DNA of 64,000 bases, taken from the NCBI RefSeq assembly GCF_013761175.1, contig NZ_JACDUR010000001.1:1488001-1552000 (forward strand), written 5' to 3'. Below are positions 8,958-17,190 of this stretch, in pieces; the first letter of the stretch is position 1, and every line of letters starts with the position of its first letter. Under the pieces are notes generated by a model. It was not told the DNA's origin. It saw only the letters and a list, made by a program, of their open reading frames with translations, and did no database searches. This DNA comes from Nonomuraea soli. Its GTDB lineage: Bacteria > Actinomycetota > Actinomycetes > Streptosporangiales > Streptosporangiaceae. Both the position numbers and the translations under genes were made by a program.

Positions 8958-9415
8958 GGGCGGGCTTCTGTCTGCCTGATCCCACCATCCCGACCTGGAC
9001 GACGACCGGTTCCTGTGCGGGGTTAACCTGATGCGGGAGCTCGCCTGGCCGTACAAGTTGAGCCGTGACGTGGCGCCCCAACCGTCGGCGTGGCCGATCA
9101 GGGCGCGGTACTCCCCGGCCCGAGGGACACTCGCGGAGGAGGCCACCTGATCGCCCACGTTGTCGAGACCGCTCTGCCATGCGGCCCGGATCTGAAGACC
9201 TGCCCCCGTTCAAGCACGCGGGCCAGCCGGCCGACCCCGCCGACAAGATGACGGCGCTGCCGTACAAGGGCAGCCCCGTCTCGGCGCGCGTGTACGGCCG
9301 GCAGGAGGTCTACGAGCACGCCAAGAAGATCACCGGTACGGCCGACGACGTCCATGAGCTCTACTGCGCGGGCGCTCCACCTTCGTCGGCGGTGACGCCA
9401 TCGCCTAGAAACAGA
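8958..9415 (+). pseudogene. 458-bp gap with possible remnants of a decayed coding sequence
   Basis: No intact gene lies here, but two stretches in different plus-strand frames look protein-like. One encodes DDDRFLCGVNLMRELAWPYK near 8998-9060; the other runs through YKGSPVSARVYGRQEVYEHA to HELY near 9265-9360. A third frame ends in STFVGGDAIA before TAG 9408. They are separated by frame changes and stops, as expected of a decayed gene. I could not identify the parent family. The alternative is chance open sequence in GC-rich DNA. Confidence 0.3.
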
Positions 9416-10024
9416 TCAGATGACGGGAACGGAGCGCCGGTAGATCAGGTGTGTCACCCCGACGCCGACGATCACCTCGGGGTCGCCGAAGTCGACCGGC
9501 GCCTTCCCGACGCCGTCCAGCATGCGTACACCGCCGCCGAGCACGACCGGCACCAGGTCCAGCCGCAACTCGTCCAGCAACCCCAGGTCCATGGCTTGGC
9601 CGACCAGGCTTCCCGGGCCGACGCCGACATCGCGCGCACCGGCGGCCGCGACCGCCTGCTGAATGGCCGACTCGACGCCGTCGGTGACGAACGTGAACGG
9701 AGTGACGGTATTCACCCAGCCCGCGGGTGGCCGGTGGGTCACCACGAACACGGGCACGTCCCCGATCGGATGCGACCCGCCCCATCCACCGGTCAGATCG
9801 AACTGGCCCCGGCCGACCACCAAGGCCCCGGTGCGCGCCATCGTGTCGCGCAGGTAGCCCGCCGTTCCGGCCGAGGTGCGGTAGGTGAGCCGGTCGGGCT
9901 GCGCCGACGGGGTCTCTACCTCACCAGCGGTGCACCACGCGAACAGGCGGTCGAACCCCGAACCGCCCGGCCCCGCGATGAACCCGTCCAGGGACACCGA
10001 TGCCTGCGCAATGACCTTGCCCAT
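9416..10024 (-). CDS. RibD C-terminal / dihydrofolate-reductase-like family protein
   Basis: A 202-residue protein of the RibD_C (DHFR-like) reductase family, with the usual opening MGKVIAQASVSLDGFIAGP and a late GSLVGQAMDLGLLDELRLDL block. Such proteins bind NADPH and reduce small, mostly unknown substrates. ATG 10024 is supported by GGAGG eight bases upstream; the frame is open further up but no better start is seen. Between it and the MarR gene are two small palindromes, CAACATTGTTG (10101-10111) and GAACC/GGTTC (10115-10127), which may be regulatory. Confidence 0.85.
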   Translation of the reverse strand: MGKVIAQASVSLDGFIAGPGGSGFDRLFAWCTAGEVETPSAQPDRLTYRTSAGTAGYLRDTMARTGALVVGRGQFDLTGGWGGSHPIGDVPVFVVTHRPPAGWVNTVTPFTFVTDGVESAIQQAVAAAGARDVGVGPGSLVGQAMDLGLLDELRLDLVPVVLGGGVRMLDGVGKAPVDFGDPEVIVGVGVTHLIYRRSVPVI

Positions 10025-10191
10025 TTTCGCCTCCGCCTCGTCGATCATGCCGTTGTGCCAGGAGAGACCGCGCGCGGGCGGAAAACTCATCGGCTGCGGC
10101 CAACATTGTTGAGAGAACCGGTGGTTCCTGCCGGAGGCGCCGACGGTGCGGTCCGGCAGTCAGCTCAGCCGCTGGATGATGCGGCACACGG

Positions 10192-10644
10192 TCAGTCGCG
10201 CAGGCGGCTGAGCGCCTGGGGAGACAGGTTCCGGGCGAGTTCCTCCAGGAGGGCGATGATCTCGGCGACCCTGGACGGGTCGTCGATGGCCAGTGCTTTG
10301 GCCAGGGCTGCGTCGATGGGGGCCGAGCGGATCTGCTCCACGCGGCTGGAGATCTCCGGGGCGGGTTGGATAAGGAGTCGTCGGCGGTCGCGGGTATCGG
10401 GTTCCGTGACGACGGCGCCCGCCTCCCGCAATCGGGCCACCGCCGTCGACACGGCGCTCTGGGGCAGGCCGGTGCGGGTGACGATCTCGCTGATCGCGCT
10501 GCCGGGGTGCGTGCGGATGTCGCTGACCACGATCAGCACGGTCCGGGCGCTTCCGGGCTGGTCGCCCAGCCCTTCGGTGGGCAAAGACTGTTCGCCGATC
10601 TTCATCAGGGTGCGCCCCAGCAGGAACAGGTCCACTCCGTTCAT
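10192..10644 (-). CDS. MarR-family transcriptional regulator
   Basis: A 150-residue winged-helix regulator of MarR type. The HTH lies near residues 45-85 (TRTGLPQSAVSTAVARLREA) and is followed by the wing motif DTRDRRRLLI. MarR proteins usually bind palindromes in the divergent promoter and release DNA on binding a phenolic or oxidising ligand. The next gene, an alpha/beta hydrolase, runs the opposite way from 10739, with a good palindrome between them at 10668-10689, so the hydrolase is the likely target. Confidence 0.88.
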   Translation of the reverse strand: MNGVDLFLLGRTLMKIGEQSLPTEGLGDQPGSARTVLIVVSDIRTHPGSAISEIVTRTGLPQSAVSTAVARLREAGAVVTEPDTRDRRRLLIQPAPEISSRVEQIRSAPIDAALAKALAIDDPSRVAEIIALLEELARNLSPQALSRLRD

Positions 10645-10667
10645 GTGATCGAGATTACATCAAAGAA

Positions 10668-10689
10668 GATGCATCAAGATTGATGTATC
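10668..10689. promoter_or_regulatory. 22-bp inverted repeat, probable MarR operator
   Basis: GATGCATCAA and TTGATGTATC form 10-bp arms around a 2-bp spacer, with one mismatch. A further half-site-like ACATCAA lies at 10657-10663, and GATCGCGATC at 10709-10718 is a separate 10-bp palindrome. The repeat is 24 bp from the MarR start and 50 bp from the hydrolase start, well placed to control both. The role is inferred from position and symmetry. Confidence 0.5.
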
Positions 10690-10738
10690 AATAATGATGG
10701 AATATGGTGATCGCGATCCAAGGCGAAAGGACCCTCCC

Positions 10739-11578
10739 ATGAGCACGACCACCGACTACCTGTCCGTCCCGGGCGCCAGCCTCTACTACGAGATGCGCGG
10801 CAACGGCCCCACGCTGCTGATTTCCCAGAGCGGAGAGGGCGACGCGGCACGCAGCGCCGATCTGGTCGAGCGGCTCGCCGACGCCTACACCGTGATCACC
10901 TACGACCGGCGCGGCCTGTCCCGCAGCACCCTGGACCACCCCGGCAGCGCTGCGACGATGACCGAGCATGCCGACGACGTCCACCGGCTGCTGGCCGCCG
11001 TCACCGACGAACCGGCGGCCATGCTCGGCTGCAGCCTGGGCGCGGTCATCGGCCTCCACCTGGCCCTGCGGCACACGGGGCAGCTCAGTACCCTCATCGC
11101 GCACGAGCCGGTCGCGCCCCGCCTGCTGCCCGTTCCGGACCGAGCCCGGCATGAGGCCGAGCTGGCCGAGATCCAGCAGCTCTACCGGGAGCAAGGCCTC
11201 GCGCCGGCGCTCAGGGCGGTCGCCGACGTCCTGGGCATCGACCCGGCCAACCCCGACGCCGAGCCCGGCCTGACGCCGCAACCCATGACCTCGCGGCGAA
11301 TCGCCAACTTCGGCTTCTTCATCGAGAACGACTTCACCGCCCTGATCAACGACACGCTGCCGGTCAACGACCTGGCGCACACCCCAACCCGTATCGTTCC
11401 CGCCGCCGGCCGTACCACCCCGCGCGCCGTCTTCGACTACCGCTGCGCACAGGAGCTGGCGACGCTGCTCGGCGCCGAGGTCGCCGAGTTCCCCGGCGGC
11501 CACAACGGCAACACCACCCACCCCCGCGCCTACGCCGCCCAACTGCACCAGATCCTGCAGACGGCGAAGGTTGGATGA
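10739..11578 (+). CDS. Alpha/beta hydrolase
   Basis: A 279-residue alpha/beta-fold hydrolase. The nucleophile elbow is GCSLGA with catalytic Ser, and a candidate catalytic His lies in PGGHNGNT near the C-terminus. The oxyanion region is atypical (ISQSGEGD instead of HG). ATG 10739 follows GAAAGGACC; an upstream in-frame ATG at 10694 lies inside the operator region and is less likely. Divergence from a MarR gene suggests induction by a small toxic or phenolic compound. The substrate cannot be told. Confidence 0.88.
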   Translation: MSTTTDYLSVPGASLYYEMRGNGPTLLISQSGEGDAARSADLVERLADAYTVITYDRRGLSRSTLDHPGSAATMTEHADDVHRLLAAVTDEPAAMLGCSLGAVIGLHLALRHTGQLSTLIAHEPVAPRLLPVPDRARHEAELAEIQQLYREQGLAPALRAVADVLGIDPANPDAEPGLTPQPMTSRRIANFGFFIENDFTALINDTLPVNDLAHTPTRIVPAAGRTTPRAVFDYRCAQELATLLGAEVAEFPGGHNGNTTHPRAYAAQLHQILQTAKVG

Positions 11579-11722
11579 CGTTCGCTCTCCCGATCCGCTC
11601 CGTACCCCGTCACCGAGATATCCGTGTATTTGGGCCTGTGCCGTGATGGTGATCTACGGCATGATGCCCGGACACGATAAGGCCGGGTATGAGACGACGT
11701 TGATCGGGTAGATCGCGGACCT

Positions 11723-13168
11723 ATGTCAGATTCCGAGCGCTTTCAGGGGTGGCTGCTGGCCGGCCGCTACCGGCTGCAGGCCGAGCTGGGCCGAGGCGGC
11801 ATGGGCAGGGTCTGGCGCGGCCATGACGAACTGCTGGACCGGCCGGTCGCCGTCAAAGAGGTCACCCTGGACCGGCGGCCCCAGCCGGAACGTGAGGAAC
11901 TGCTGGGCCGGACGATGAGAGAGGCCCGCCTGGCCGCTCGGCTGTCTCATCCGCACATCGCCGCCGTCTACGACGTGGTGGTGGTCGACGAACGGCCCTG
12001 GATCGTTCTACAGCTGGTCAGCGCTCCCACCCTGGCCGACGTGCTGACCGGACAGGGTCCCCTGCCACCCGCCACGGTGGCCCGGATCGGGCTTCAGGTC
12101 CTGCAGGCGCTTCAGGCGGCTCACGCGGCGGGCATCGTGCATCGTGACGTCAAGCCCGCCAACATCCTGCTGGACGCCGACGAGTATGTGATGCTGACCG
12201 ACTTCGGCTTGGCGGCCAGCGCGGAGCCGGCAGGACACCTCGATGAGGGTCTTACCCGCGAGGGTCTGGTGGTCGGCACCCCCGCCTACATCGCTCCCGA
12301 GCGTGCCAGAGGTCAGGTGCCGGCCCCGCCCAGCGACCTGTGGTCCCTGGGTGTCACGCTGTATCGGGCGGTGGAAGGCCGCTGCCCGTTCGGGCAGGGC
12401 AGCGTCATCGCCACCCTGAGCGCCGTGCTGACCGCTGCGCCCGCCCCGTTCAACCTCGCGGGGCCGCTGGCACCGCTGATCGCCGGCCTGCTGGCCAAGG
12501 ACCCCTGCGAGCGCACCAGCGTCGAGGACGCCCTGACGCAGTTGCAGCGCCTCAGCGCTCCGTCGCTGGAGCAGATGCCCGTCACCGGCGCCATGGCCCT
12601 GGCCCCGGTAGCCTCTGCATCGCCCATGGAAGAGGCGGCGGAGGGGTCCTCCCAGTCGAAGGCCTCCCGGCATCTCACCCCGGCTCCCGCACTCGACGCG
12701 GCCCCCATGGTCAGCCCTGTCGGCCCCGGCACCGCGGCAGACCTCGAGCCGGCGACGGACCCGATCGCGGAACCGGCTACGAGGCCGGAAAAGCGTCGGC
12801 GAGGGACCATGGACGTGAGGTTCGCAGCCGCGGTGGCCGCGTTGGTCGTCGCTGTGCTGGCGACCACCTTCTGGCACAGTCAGCGCCTCGGCCCGGCGGT
12901 CGTGGCGCAGCCGATGCCAACCCCCATGCCGGCATCCACCGCTCCACCCGACGACCCGGCGCCTCTTCCATCGCCTGCGGTCCTGCAACCGGTGCTCGTG
13001 CCCGTCAACCGCAGCACGCCGGCCGCCACTCGGGAGCAGGACCCGCCGCAGGCCAGGACCATGGTGAGCATCGGCAAGAACGGCAAGGTCAAGCAGGGAT
13101 CCAAGGAGGGCTGGCCGGCCGAGGGCAGCGGCAGGCCGGCCAAGAGCAACGGCAAGGGCCAGAAGTGA
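11723..13168 (+). CDS. Membrane-anchored Ser/Thr protein kinase (PknB type)
   Basis: A 481-residue Hanks-type kinase. The P-loop ELGRGGMGRV spans 21-30, ATP-binding Lys45 lies in AVKEV, the catalytic loop HRDVKPAN contains Asp142, DFG is at 160-162, and APE at 191-193. After the kinase domain (to about 275) comes an Ala/Pro linker, one transmembrane helix near 369-388, and a Pro-rich extracellular tail ending in basic Lys/Gly-rich sequence. There are no PASTA repeats, so the sensor part is unusual or absent. It lies upstream of an RsbW-like ATPase and a broken STAS gene, suggesting a stress-signalling setting. Confidence 0.95.
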   Translation: MSDSERFQGWLLAGRYRLQAELGRGGMGRVWRGHDELLDRPVAVKEVTLDRRPQPEREELLGRTMREARLAARLSHPHIAAVYDVVVVDERPWIVLQLVSAPTLADVLTGQGPLPPATVARIGLQVLQALQAAHAAGIVHRDVKPANILLDADEYVMLTDFGLAASAEPAGHLDEGLTREGLVVGTPAYIAPERARGQVPAPPSDLWSLGVTLYRAVEGRCPFGQGSVIATLSAVLTAAPAPFNLAGPLAPLIAGLLAKDPCERTSVEDALTQLQRLSAPSLEQMPVTGAMALAPVASASPMEEAAEGSSQSKASRHLTPAPALDAAPMVSPVGPGTAADLEPATDPIAEPATRPEKRRRGTMDVRFAAAVAALVVAVLATTFWHSQRLGPAVVAQPMPTPMPASTAPPDDPAPLPSPAVLQPVLVPVNRSTPAATREQDPPQARTMVSIGKNGKVKQGSKEGWPAEGSGRPAKSNGKGQK

Positions 13169-13342
13169 ACGCCCCGCCGTTCGCGGACTCGGTGACCTGC
13201 CGGTGCGGCCCGAGCCATGCCCGGTGCGATAATGCGGGTTTGTTACCTCCCGAGGTGAGGTGACGACGCCTTCGTGGGCAGAGCATCCTCAGGGCGTCAC
13301 CACACGGCGGCGAGCCGACGGTGTGACCGGCTGGGGGCAGCG

Positions 13343-13768
13343 ATGCAGGACACCGGGCTACTTCAACCATCCGGCCCCGCCGGGGAAGCGGTTGCTCGCT
13401 TCACCCTGGCCCGGCTCTCATCCGTCCGAGCCTTCGCCGCCGACAGCGCTCGCTCCTTCGGCATGAAGGCCTCGGCCTTGCCGGACGTGCTGATCGCCAT
13501 CAACGAGATCGTCACCAACGCCGTCACCCATGGCCAGGAACCCGCGCAGGTGCGGATGTGGCGCGAGGCCGACGACCTCGTCGTCGAGGTGCACGATGGC
13601 GGTCGCTGGACAGACGCCGCGCAGCTGTCCGACCGGCCACCTGACCTGCCGGCCGACACCTCGCCTGGCGGTCGCGGTCTGTGGATCGCTCGCGCCGTCG
13701 CCGATCTGGTCATGGTGGGCACCGGTGACACCGGCACCCGCGTCACGTTGAGATTCACGCTGGCCTGA
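13343..13768 (+). CDS. RsbW/SpoIIAB-like ATP-binding regulator
   Basis: A 141-residue HATPase_c protein of the anti-sigma-factor kinase type. The N box NEIVTNAVTHG, the G1 motif VHDGG and the G2-like GGRGLWIA follow the GHKL order. Such proteins bind a sigma factor or phosphorylate a STAS partner. A broken STAS gene starts 16 bases downstream, so the partner-switching pair existed here but may no longer work locally. The ATG at 13343 follows GGGGGCAG and begins nearer the conserved fold than the alternative at 13274. Full SpoIIE or sigma partners are not in the window. Confidence 0.88.
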   Translation: MQDTGLLQPSGPAGEAVARFTLARLSSVRAFAADSARSFGMKASALPDVLIAINEIVTNAVTHGQEPAQVRMWREADDLVVEVHDGGRWTDAAQLSDRPPDLPADTSPGGRGLWIARAVADLVMVGTGDTGTRVTLRFTLA

Positions 13769-13784
13769 ACGCACCTGACCACGA

Positions 13785-13995
13785 ATGCCATTTACGCGGC
13801 GCCCAGAGCACCCGGAGGCCACGGTGGCCTTCTCGCAACGGGACGCAGGCGGCGTCACCATCTCGTCGCTCAGCGGCGAGCTGGACGCAGCCCGCGAGCC
13901 GGCCTTGCGTGCAGCCGTGGAGGAGGTGCTGACGCGACCCGATGGACGCCTGGTCATCGGCTTGGCATCGGCGACGTTCACGGACTCCCTTTCCC
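13785..13995 (+). pseudogene. Truncated STAS-domain anti-anti-sigma factor gene
   Basis: The first 68 or so codons encode the N-terminal half of a STAS domain: GGVTISSLSGELDAAREPAL, then LVIGLASATFTDS, where family members read FIDSSGL. The homology stops exactly there. The reading frame continues into unrelated Ser/Arg-rich sequence that, in other frames, belongs to a dehydrogenase tail. The Ser normally phosphorylated and the second half of the fold are therefore lost. This looks like a deletion junction that fused two genes. Confidence 0.65.
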
Positions 13996-14195
13996 TCAGG
14001 CCTCGGCCCACATCATCGGCTCGGCCGTCCACGGAAAGCGGAGAGTGCGCCTCTTCAGCCGCGATCCGCTGGCCCGCCACGCGGAAAGCGGTGACATCCG
14101 GCCGGTCGTGGACACGGTCCACCCACTGGCCGCCATCGCCGGAGTCATCGGGCGTTGGAGGCGTGCGCGGCAAGCACGTCATCAGCATCGGATGA
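13996..14195 (+). pseudogene. C-terminal remnant of a medium-chain dehydrogenase/quinone oxidoreductase
   Basis: Joined to the broken STAS gene is the tail of an MDR-family oxidoreductase, spread over at least two frames. One frame reads SAVHGKRRVRLFSRD and then AESGDIRPVVDTVHPLAAIA, the typical pre-C-terminal segment. A second gives HRALEA, and a third ends GVRGKHVISIG before TGA 14193-14195, the standard family ending. At least two frameshifts lie within about 50 bases. The front two thirds of the gene are missing. Confidence 0.6.
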
Positions 14196-14235
14196 CACAT
14201 CTGAGCAGTCGACGTCTCTCCGCCGTGGAGCGTGC

Positions 14236-15213
14236 TCAGTCGGGGAGCCGGGGCCCCGCGGCGCGGAGCAGCCGGTTGGCGATCGCCAGGCCCAGTCCCT
14301 CCTCCACCGGCAAGGACGCGACGATGAGGTCGCACCCCCGCTGGTCGAGCTCGCGCAGGAACCCGTAGAGCCCCCGCGCGTAGGCAGTCGTCGAAGCGGG
14401 GACCGCGACCACGGCGTGCGCCTTCACCGCGGCGTCGGCCAGGGCGGGAGGAAGCAGCACACCCACCCGGTGCCCCAGCTCTTGCGCCAGCTCCGCCTCG
14501 ATGATGACCTTCTCGGGCTCGACCAGAACCACCCGCGCGCGCGGCGCGTAGTGCGAAGGGTGCTGGCCCGGCACCCGGACACGGCTCGTGGAGTGAACCG
14601 CGAGCGCCCGCCCCAGCACGGCCTCGAGGTCTTCGCGTGTCACGCCGCCGGGCCGCAGGATGCTGGGCGCGTCGCCGGTGGCGTCGACGATGGTCGACTC
14701 GACCCCCACCTGGCACGGGCCGCCGTCCAGCACGAAGTCGACGGCCTCACCGAGCTCCGCACGGACGTGGCCGGCCGTGGTGGGGCTGACCGAGCCGAAA
14801 CGATTGGCGGACGGCGCCGCGACGCCTCCGGCGAAGGACGACAGCAGCGAGAGCGCGATCGGGTGATCGGGCACCCGTACGGCCACGGTTTCCAGCCCGC
14901 CGGTGGCCGCGAGGGACACCCGGCGGCCACGCCGCAGGACCAGCGTGAGCGGCCCCGGCCAGAAGTGCTCGGCCAGCAGACGCGCGCTCGCGGGCACCTC
15001 CGCGGCCCAGTCGGCCAGGTGCTCCGCGCCGGCGAGGTGGACGATCAGCGGGTGGGTGGGCGGGCGGCCCTTGGCCTGGAAGACGCGCGCGACGGCTGCG
15101 GGGTCTTCGGCGTTCGCGCCCAGACCGTAGACCGTCTCGGTCGGGAAGGCCACCAGGCCTCCGGCACGCAGGAGATCGGCCGCCGTCTCGATGTCATCGG
15201 TTGTTGCCCCCAC
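14236..15213 (-). CDS. tsaC: L-threonylcarbamoyladenylate synthase (Sua5 type)
   Basis: A 325-residue Sua5/YrdC protein that makes threonylcarbamoyl-AMP from threonine, bicarbonate and ATP for t6A37 modification of ANN-decoding tRNAs. The N-terminal YrdC domain (about 8-190) shows FPTETVYGLG, KGRPPTHPL, WPGPLTLVL and the PSANRFGSVSPTTA block. The C-terminal Sua5 domain (about 215-325) begins at PGQHPSHYAPRA. Length and two-domain layout identify the Sua5 form rather than short TsaC. The start is GTG 15213. A core housekeeping enzyme in otherwise accessory surroundings. Confidence 0.93.
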   Translation of the reverse strand: MGATTDDIETAADLLRAGGLVAFPTETVYGLGANAEDPAAVARVFQAKGRPPTHPLIVHLAGAEHLADWAAEVPASARLLAEHFWPGPLTLVLRRGRRVSLAATGGLETVAVRVPDHPIALSLLSSFAGGVAAPSANRFGSVSPTTAGHVRAELGEAVDFVLDGGPCQVGVESTIVDATGDAPSILRPGGVTREDLEAVLGRALAVHSTSRVRVPGQHPSHYAPRARVVLVEPEKVIIEAELAQELGHRVGVLLPPALADAAVKAHAVVAVPASTTAYARGLYGFLRELDQRGCDLIVASLPVEEGLGLAIANRLLRAAGPRLPD

Positions 15214-15431
15214 CGCGCCATTCTCTCACTGTTCCTCGCGCCTCATGCCCTGATCATGTCAACGCGGGGCGTGCGGCCGTCGAGCTGCCATGCCTGCCGT
15301 GCGACCGCTAGGCCAGGTTCGATGACGCCGCCATGTGACCTATGCCTCTGGGCGTGCACGGGGCGCTGCCGGTCGATGGTCGCCCGTGGAGACGCGTCCC
15401 GGGACAGGAAGCCCTCGCAGCACCGGCGCGG

Positions 15432-16631
15432 TTACTGTCGGCTGCCGGGTGCGTGATCGTAGACCGGGAGGACCAGGGCGGTGTTCGCGGCGCGGCCCTC
15501 CGCACCCGAGGGCAGGGCCGTCTGGGCGCGCAACATCGCGTTGCGCGCGTCGAGGCGCTGCCGGGTGCGCGGGGCGACCACGCCGCCGCCCTCGGTGGCC
15601 AGGGACTGGTTCTGCTCCACGAAGCCGCGGACAGTCTTCTCGTATGCGGCGAAGGCGGTGGTGTGGTCGTCGTGGGAGGCCAGTTCACCGGCCAGGACGT
15701 AGGCGCCCACCAGCGACACGCTCGACCCCTGGCCGGACATGAAAGAGGTGGCGTAGGCGGCGTCGCCGACCAGGGCGACACGGCCGGTGGACCAGACCGG
15801 CATGTGGATCTGGCTGACGACGTCGAAGAACAGATCGTCGGCCGCCCGCATCGCCGTCACCATCCGCGGGATCTCCCACACCGTGTCGGGGAAGATCGAG
15901 GCGACCAGGTCGCGCTGTGCCTGCGGGGTGCGGAAGGCCGCGAAGGGCGGGTCGTCCTGGGCGAAGGTGAGGAAGCCGTGCATCGGATCGCCGGGCTCGT
16001 GCGCGTAGAGGGCGGCCGCTCTGCCGGGAACGTTCCACAGCACCCCCTCGTGGGAGAGGCCGAGGTCGTTGGGCATGGTGAAGCCGGCGAAGCAGAAGCC
16101 GAGATAGCGGTGGTAGAGCTCCTCCGGGCCGAAGGCCAGGGCGCGGGTATGGGAGTGCAGGCCGTCCGCGCCGATGACCAGGTCGAAGTCTCGCCGTACG
16201 CCGCTGGCGAAGGTGACCCGCATCTGGTTGCCGCCGTCGTCAAGACTGGCGATGGAGTCGTTGAACAAGAACTCGACCCTGTCCTTGACCAGGCCGTAGA
16301 GGCTGTCGCCGAGGTCGCCCCTGCGGACCTCGAGGTCGAGTCCCTCGGCGCCGCCGGTGAAGGTCTCCGGGCGCAGGCCGGCCAGAACGCCGCCGCCGGG
16401 GTCCAGGAAGGTGATCTGGCGGGTGTCGACGTGGAGTCGCCGCAGGCGTGGGAGCAGGCCCATGCGTTCGACGACGTCGCGGGCGGTGCCGCGGATGTCG
16501 ACGGCGTAGCCGCCACCACGGAGGTGGGAGGCCTTCTCCACGACGGTCACGTCGAAGCCGTAGCGGTCCAGCCAGTACGCCAGAGCGGGGTCGGCGATGC
16601 TGGCTCCGGAGATGAGGATCGTGCGGTTCAT
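15432..16631 (-). CDS. FAD-dependent monooxygenase (PHBH-like) with altered FAD motif
   Basis: A 399-residue class A flavin monooxygenase. The DG motif (DLVIGADGLHSHTR) and the GD motif (GRVALVGDAAYATSFMSGQG) are intact. The first motif reads ISGASIADPALAYW, where family members have GASIAGP: the last Gly of GxGxxG is Asp14. This residue packs against the FAD pyrophosphate, so binding may be weakened. The ATG overlaps the stop of a truncated NmrA gene (ATGA), suggesting a two-gene unit. Members hydroxylate aromatic rings or tetracycline-like compounds; the substrate here is unknown. Bases 15214-15431 show no gene. Confidence 0.88.
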   Translation of the reverse strand: MNRTILISGASIADPALAYWLDRYGFDVTVVEKASHLRGGGYAVDIRGTARDVVERMGLLPRLRRLHVDTRQITFLDPGGGVLAGLRPETFTGGAEGLDLEVRRGDLGDSLYGLVKDRVEFLFNDSIASLDDGGNQMRVTFASGVRRDFDLVIGADGLHSHTRALAFGPEELYHRYLGFCFAGFTMPNDLGLSHEGVLWNVPGRAAALYAHEPGDPMHGFLTFAQDDPPFAAFRTPQAQRDLVASIFPDTVWEIPRMVTAMRAADDLFFDVVSQIHMPVWSTGRVALVGDAAYATSFMSGQGSSVSLVGAYVLAGELASHDDHTTAFAAYEKTVRGFVEQNQSLATEGGGVVAPRTRQRLDARNAMLRAQTALPSGAEGRAANTALVLPVYDHAPGSRQ

Positions 16632-17011
16632 GAGGTGCCTTCCCTGTCAGGCATGGCGGCCGTCGGGGTCGAGGTGGACCGGCCGGCCTTCTGGGGGACC
16701 ACGGGGTTGCGCTCCGCGCCCTGCAAGGAGAGCAGAACGACCTTCCGTACCCCCAGGCGGCGCGCCGCCTCCATGGCGGGGAACATGTCACGGCCCACGT
16801 TGGAGATCTGCGGCGGCCTCATGAGGAACATCCGGTCGACACCGTCGAACGCCTCGGCGAACGTGGACGGTTCTGTGAAGGAGAACCGGACGGCGCCGGG
16901 GCCCTGCGGCCGGGTCATCGCCTTGCGGACGACGGCGCCTGCCGCCTCGAGCTCCGCGGCCACGTGCCGGCCGACGCGTCCGGTCGCCCCGGTGACCAGA
17001 ACATCCCCCAT
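16628..17011 (-). pseudogene. Truncated NmrA-like NAD(P)-binding protein gene
   Basis: The 127-residue product starts as a good NmrA/atypical SDR: VLVTGATGRVGRHVAAEL, then RMFLMRPPQ and VVLLSLQGAERNPVVP. Family members are about 280 residues and continue with a substrate-binding half. Here homology ends abruptly and about 20 unrelated residues follow (KAGRSTSTPTAAMPD) before a stop that overlaps the monooxygenase start. The second half has been deleted. The remaining Rossmann part could still be translated but is unlikely to be an active enzyme. Confidence 0.7.
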
Positions 17012-17190
17012 GAGATCACCGTAGGAAGCCGAGCTCGCTCAGGTCTCGATGCCCACCCGCTCGTGACGCCGAACTGGCGGACACCTGACCTTGGGCATGA
17101 ACAACCGCTCTCGGCGTCCGTGCCGGTCGCCGTCCGGCTGTGGAGGGGCAGGCGACCGGCTCGTGGTGACAGGGTTCGGGCGCAGGCCGG

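Noticed and set aside
9065..10648. 527-codon plus-strand frame
   Set aside because: Crosses the antisense of two real genes (RibD_C and MarR); only its first part overlaps possible gene debris.
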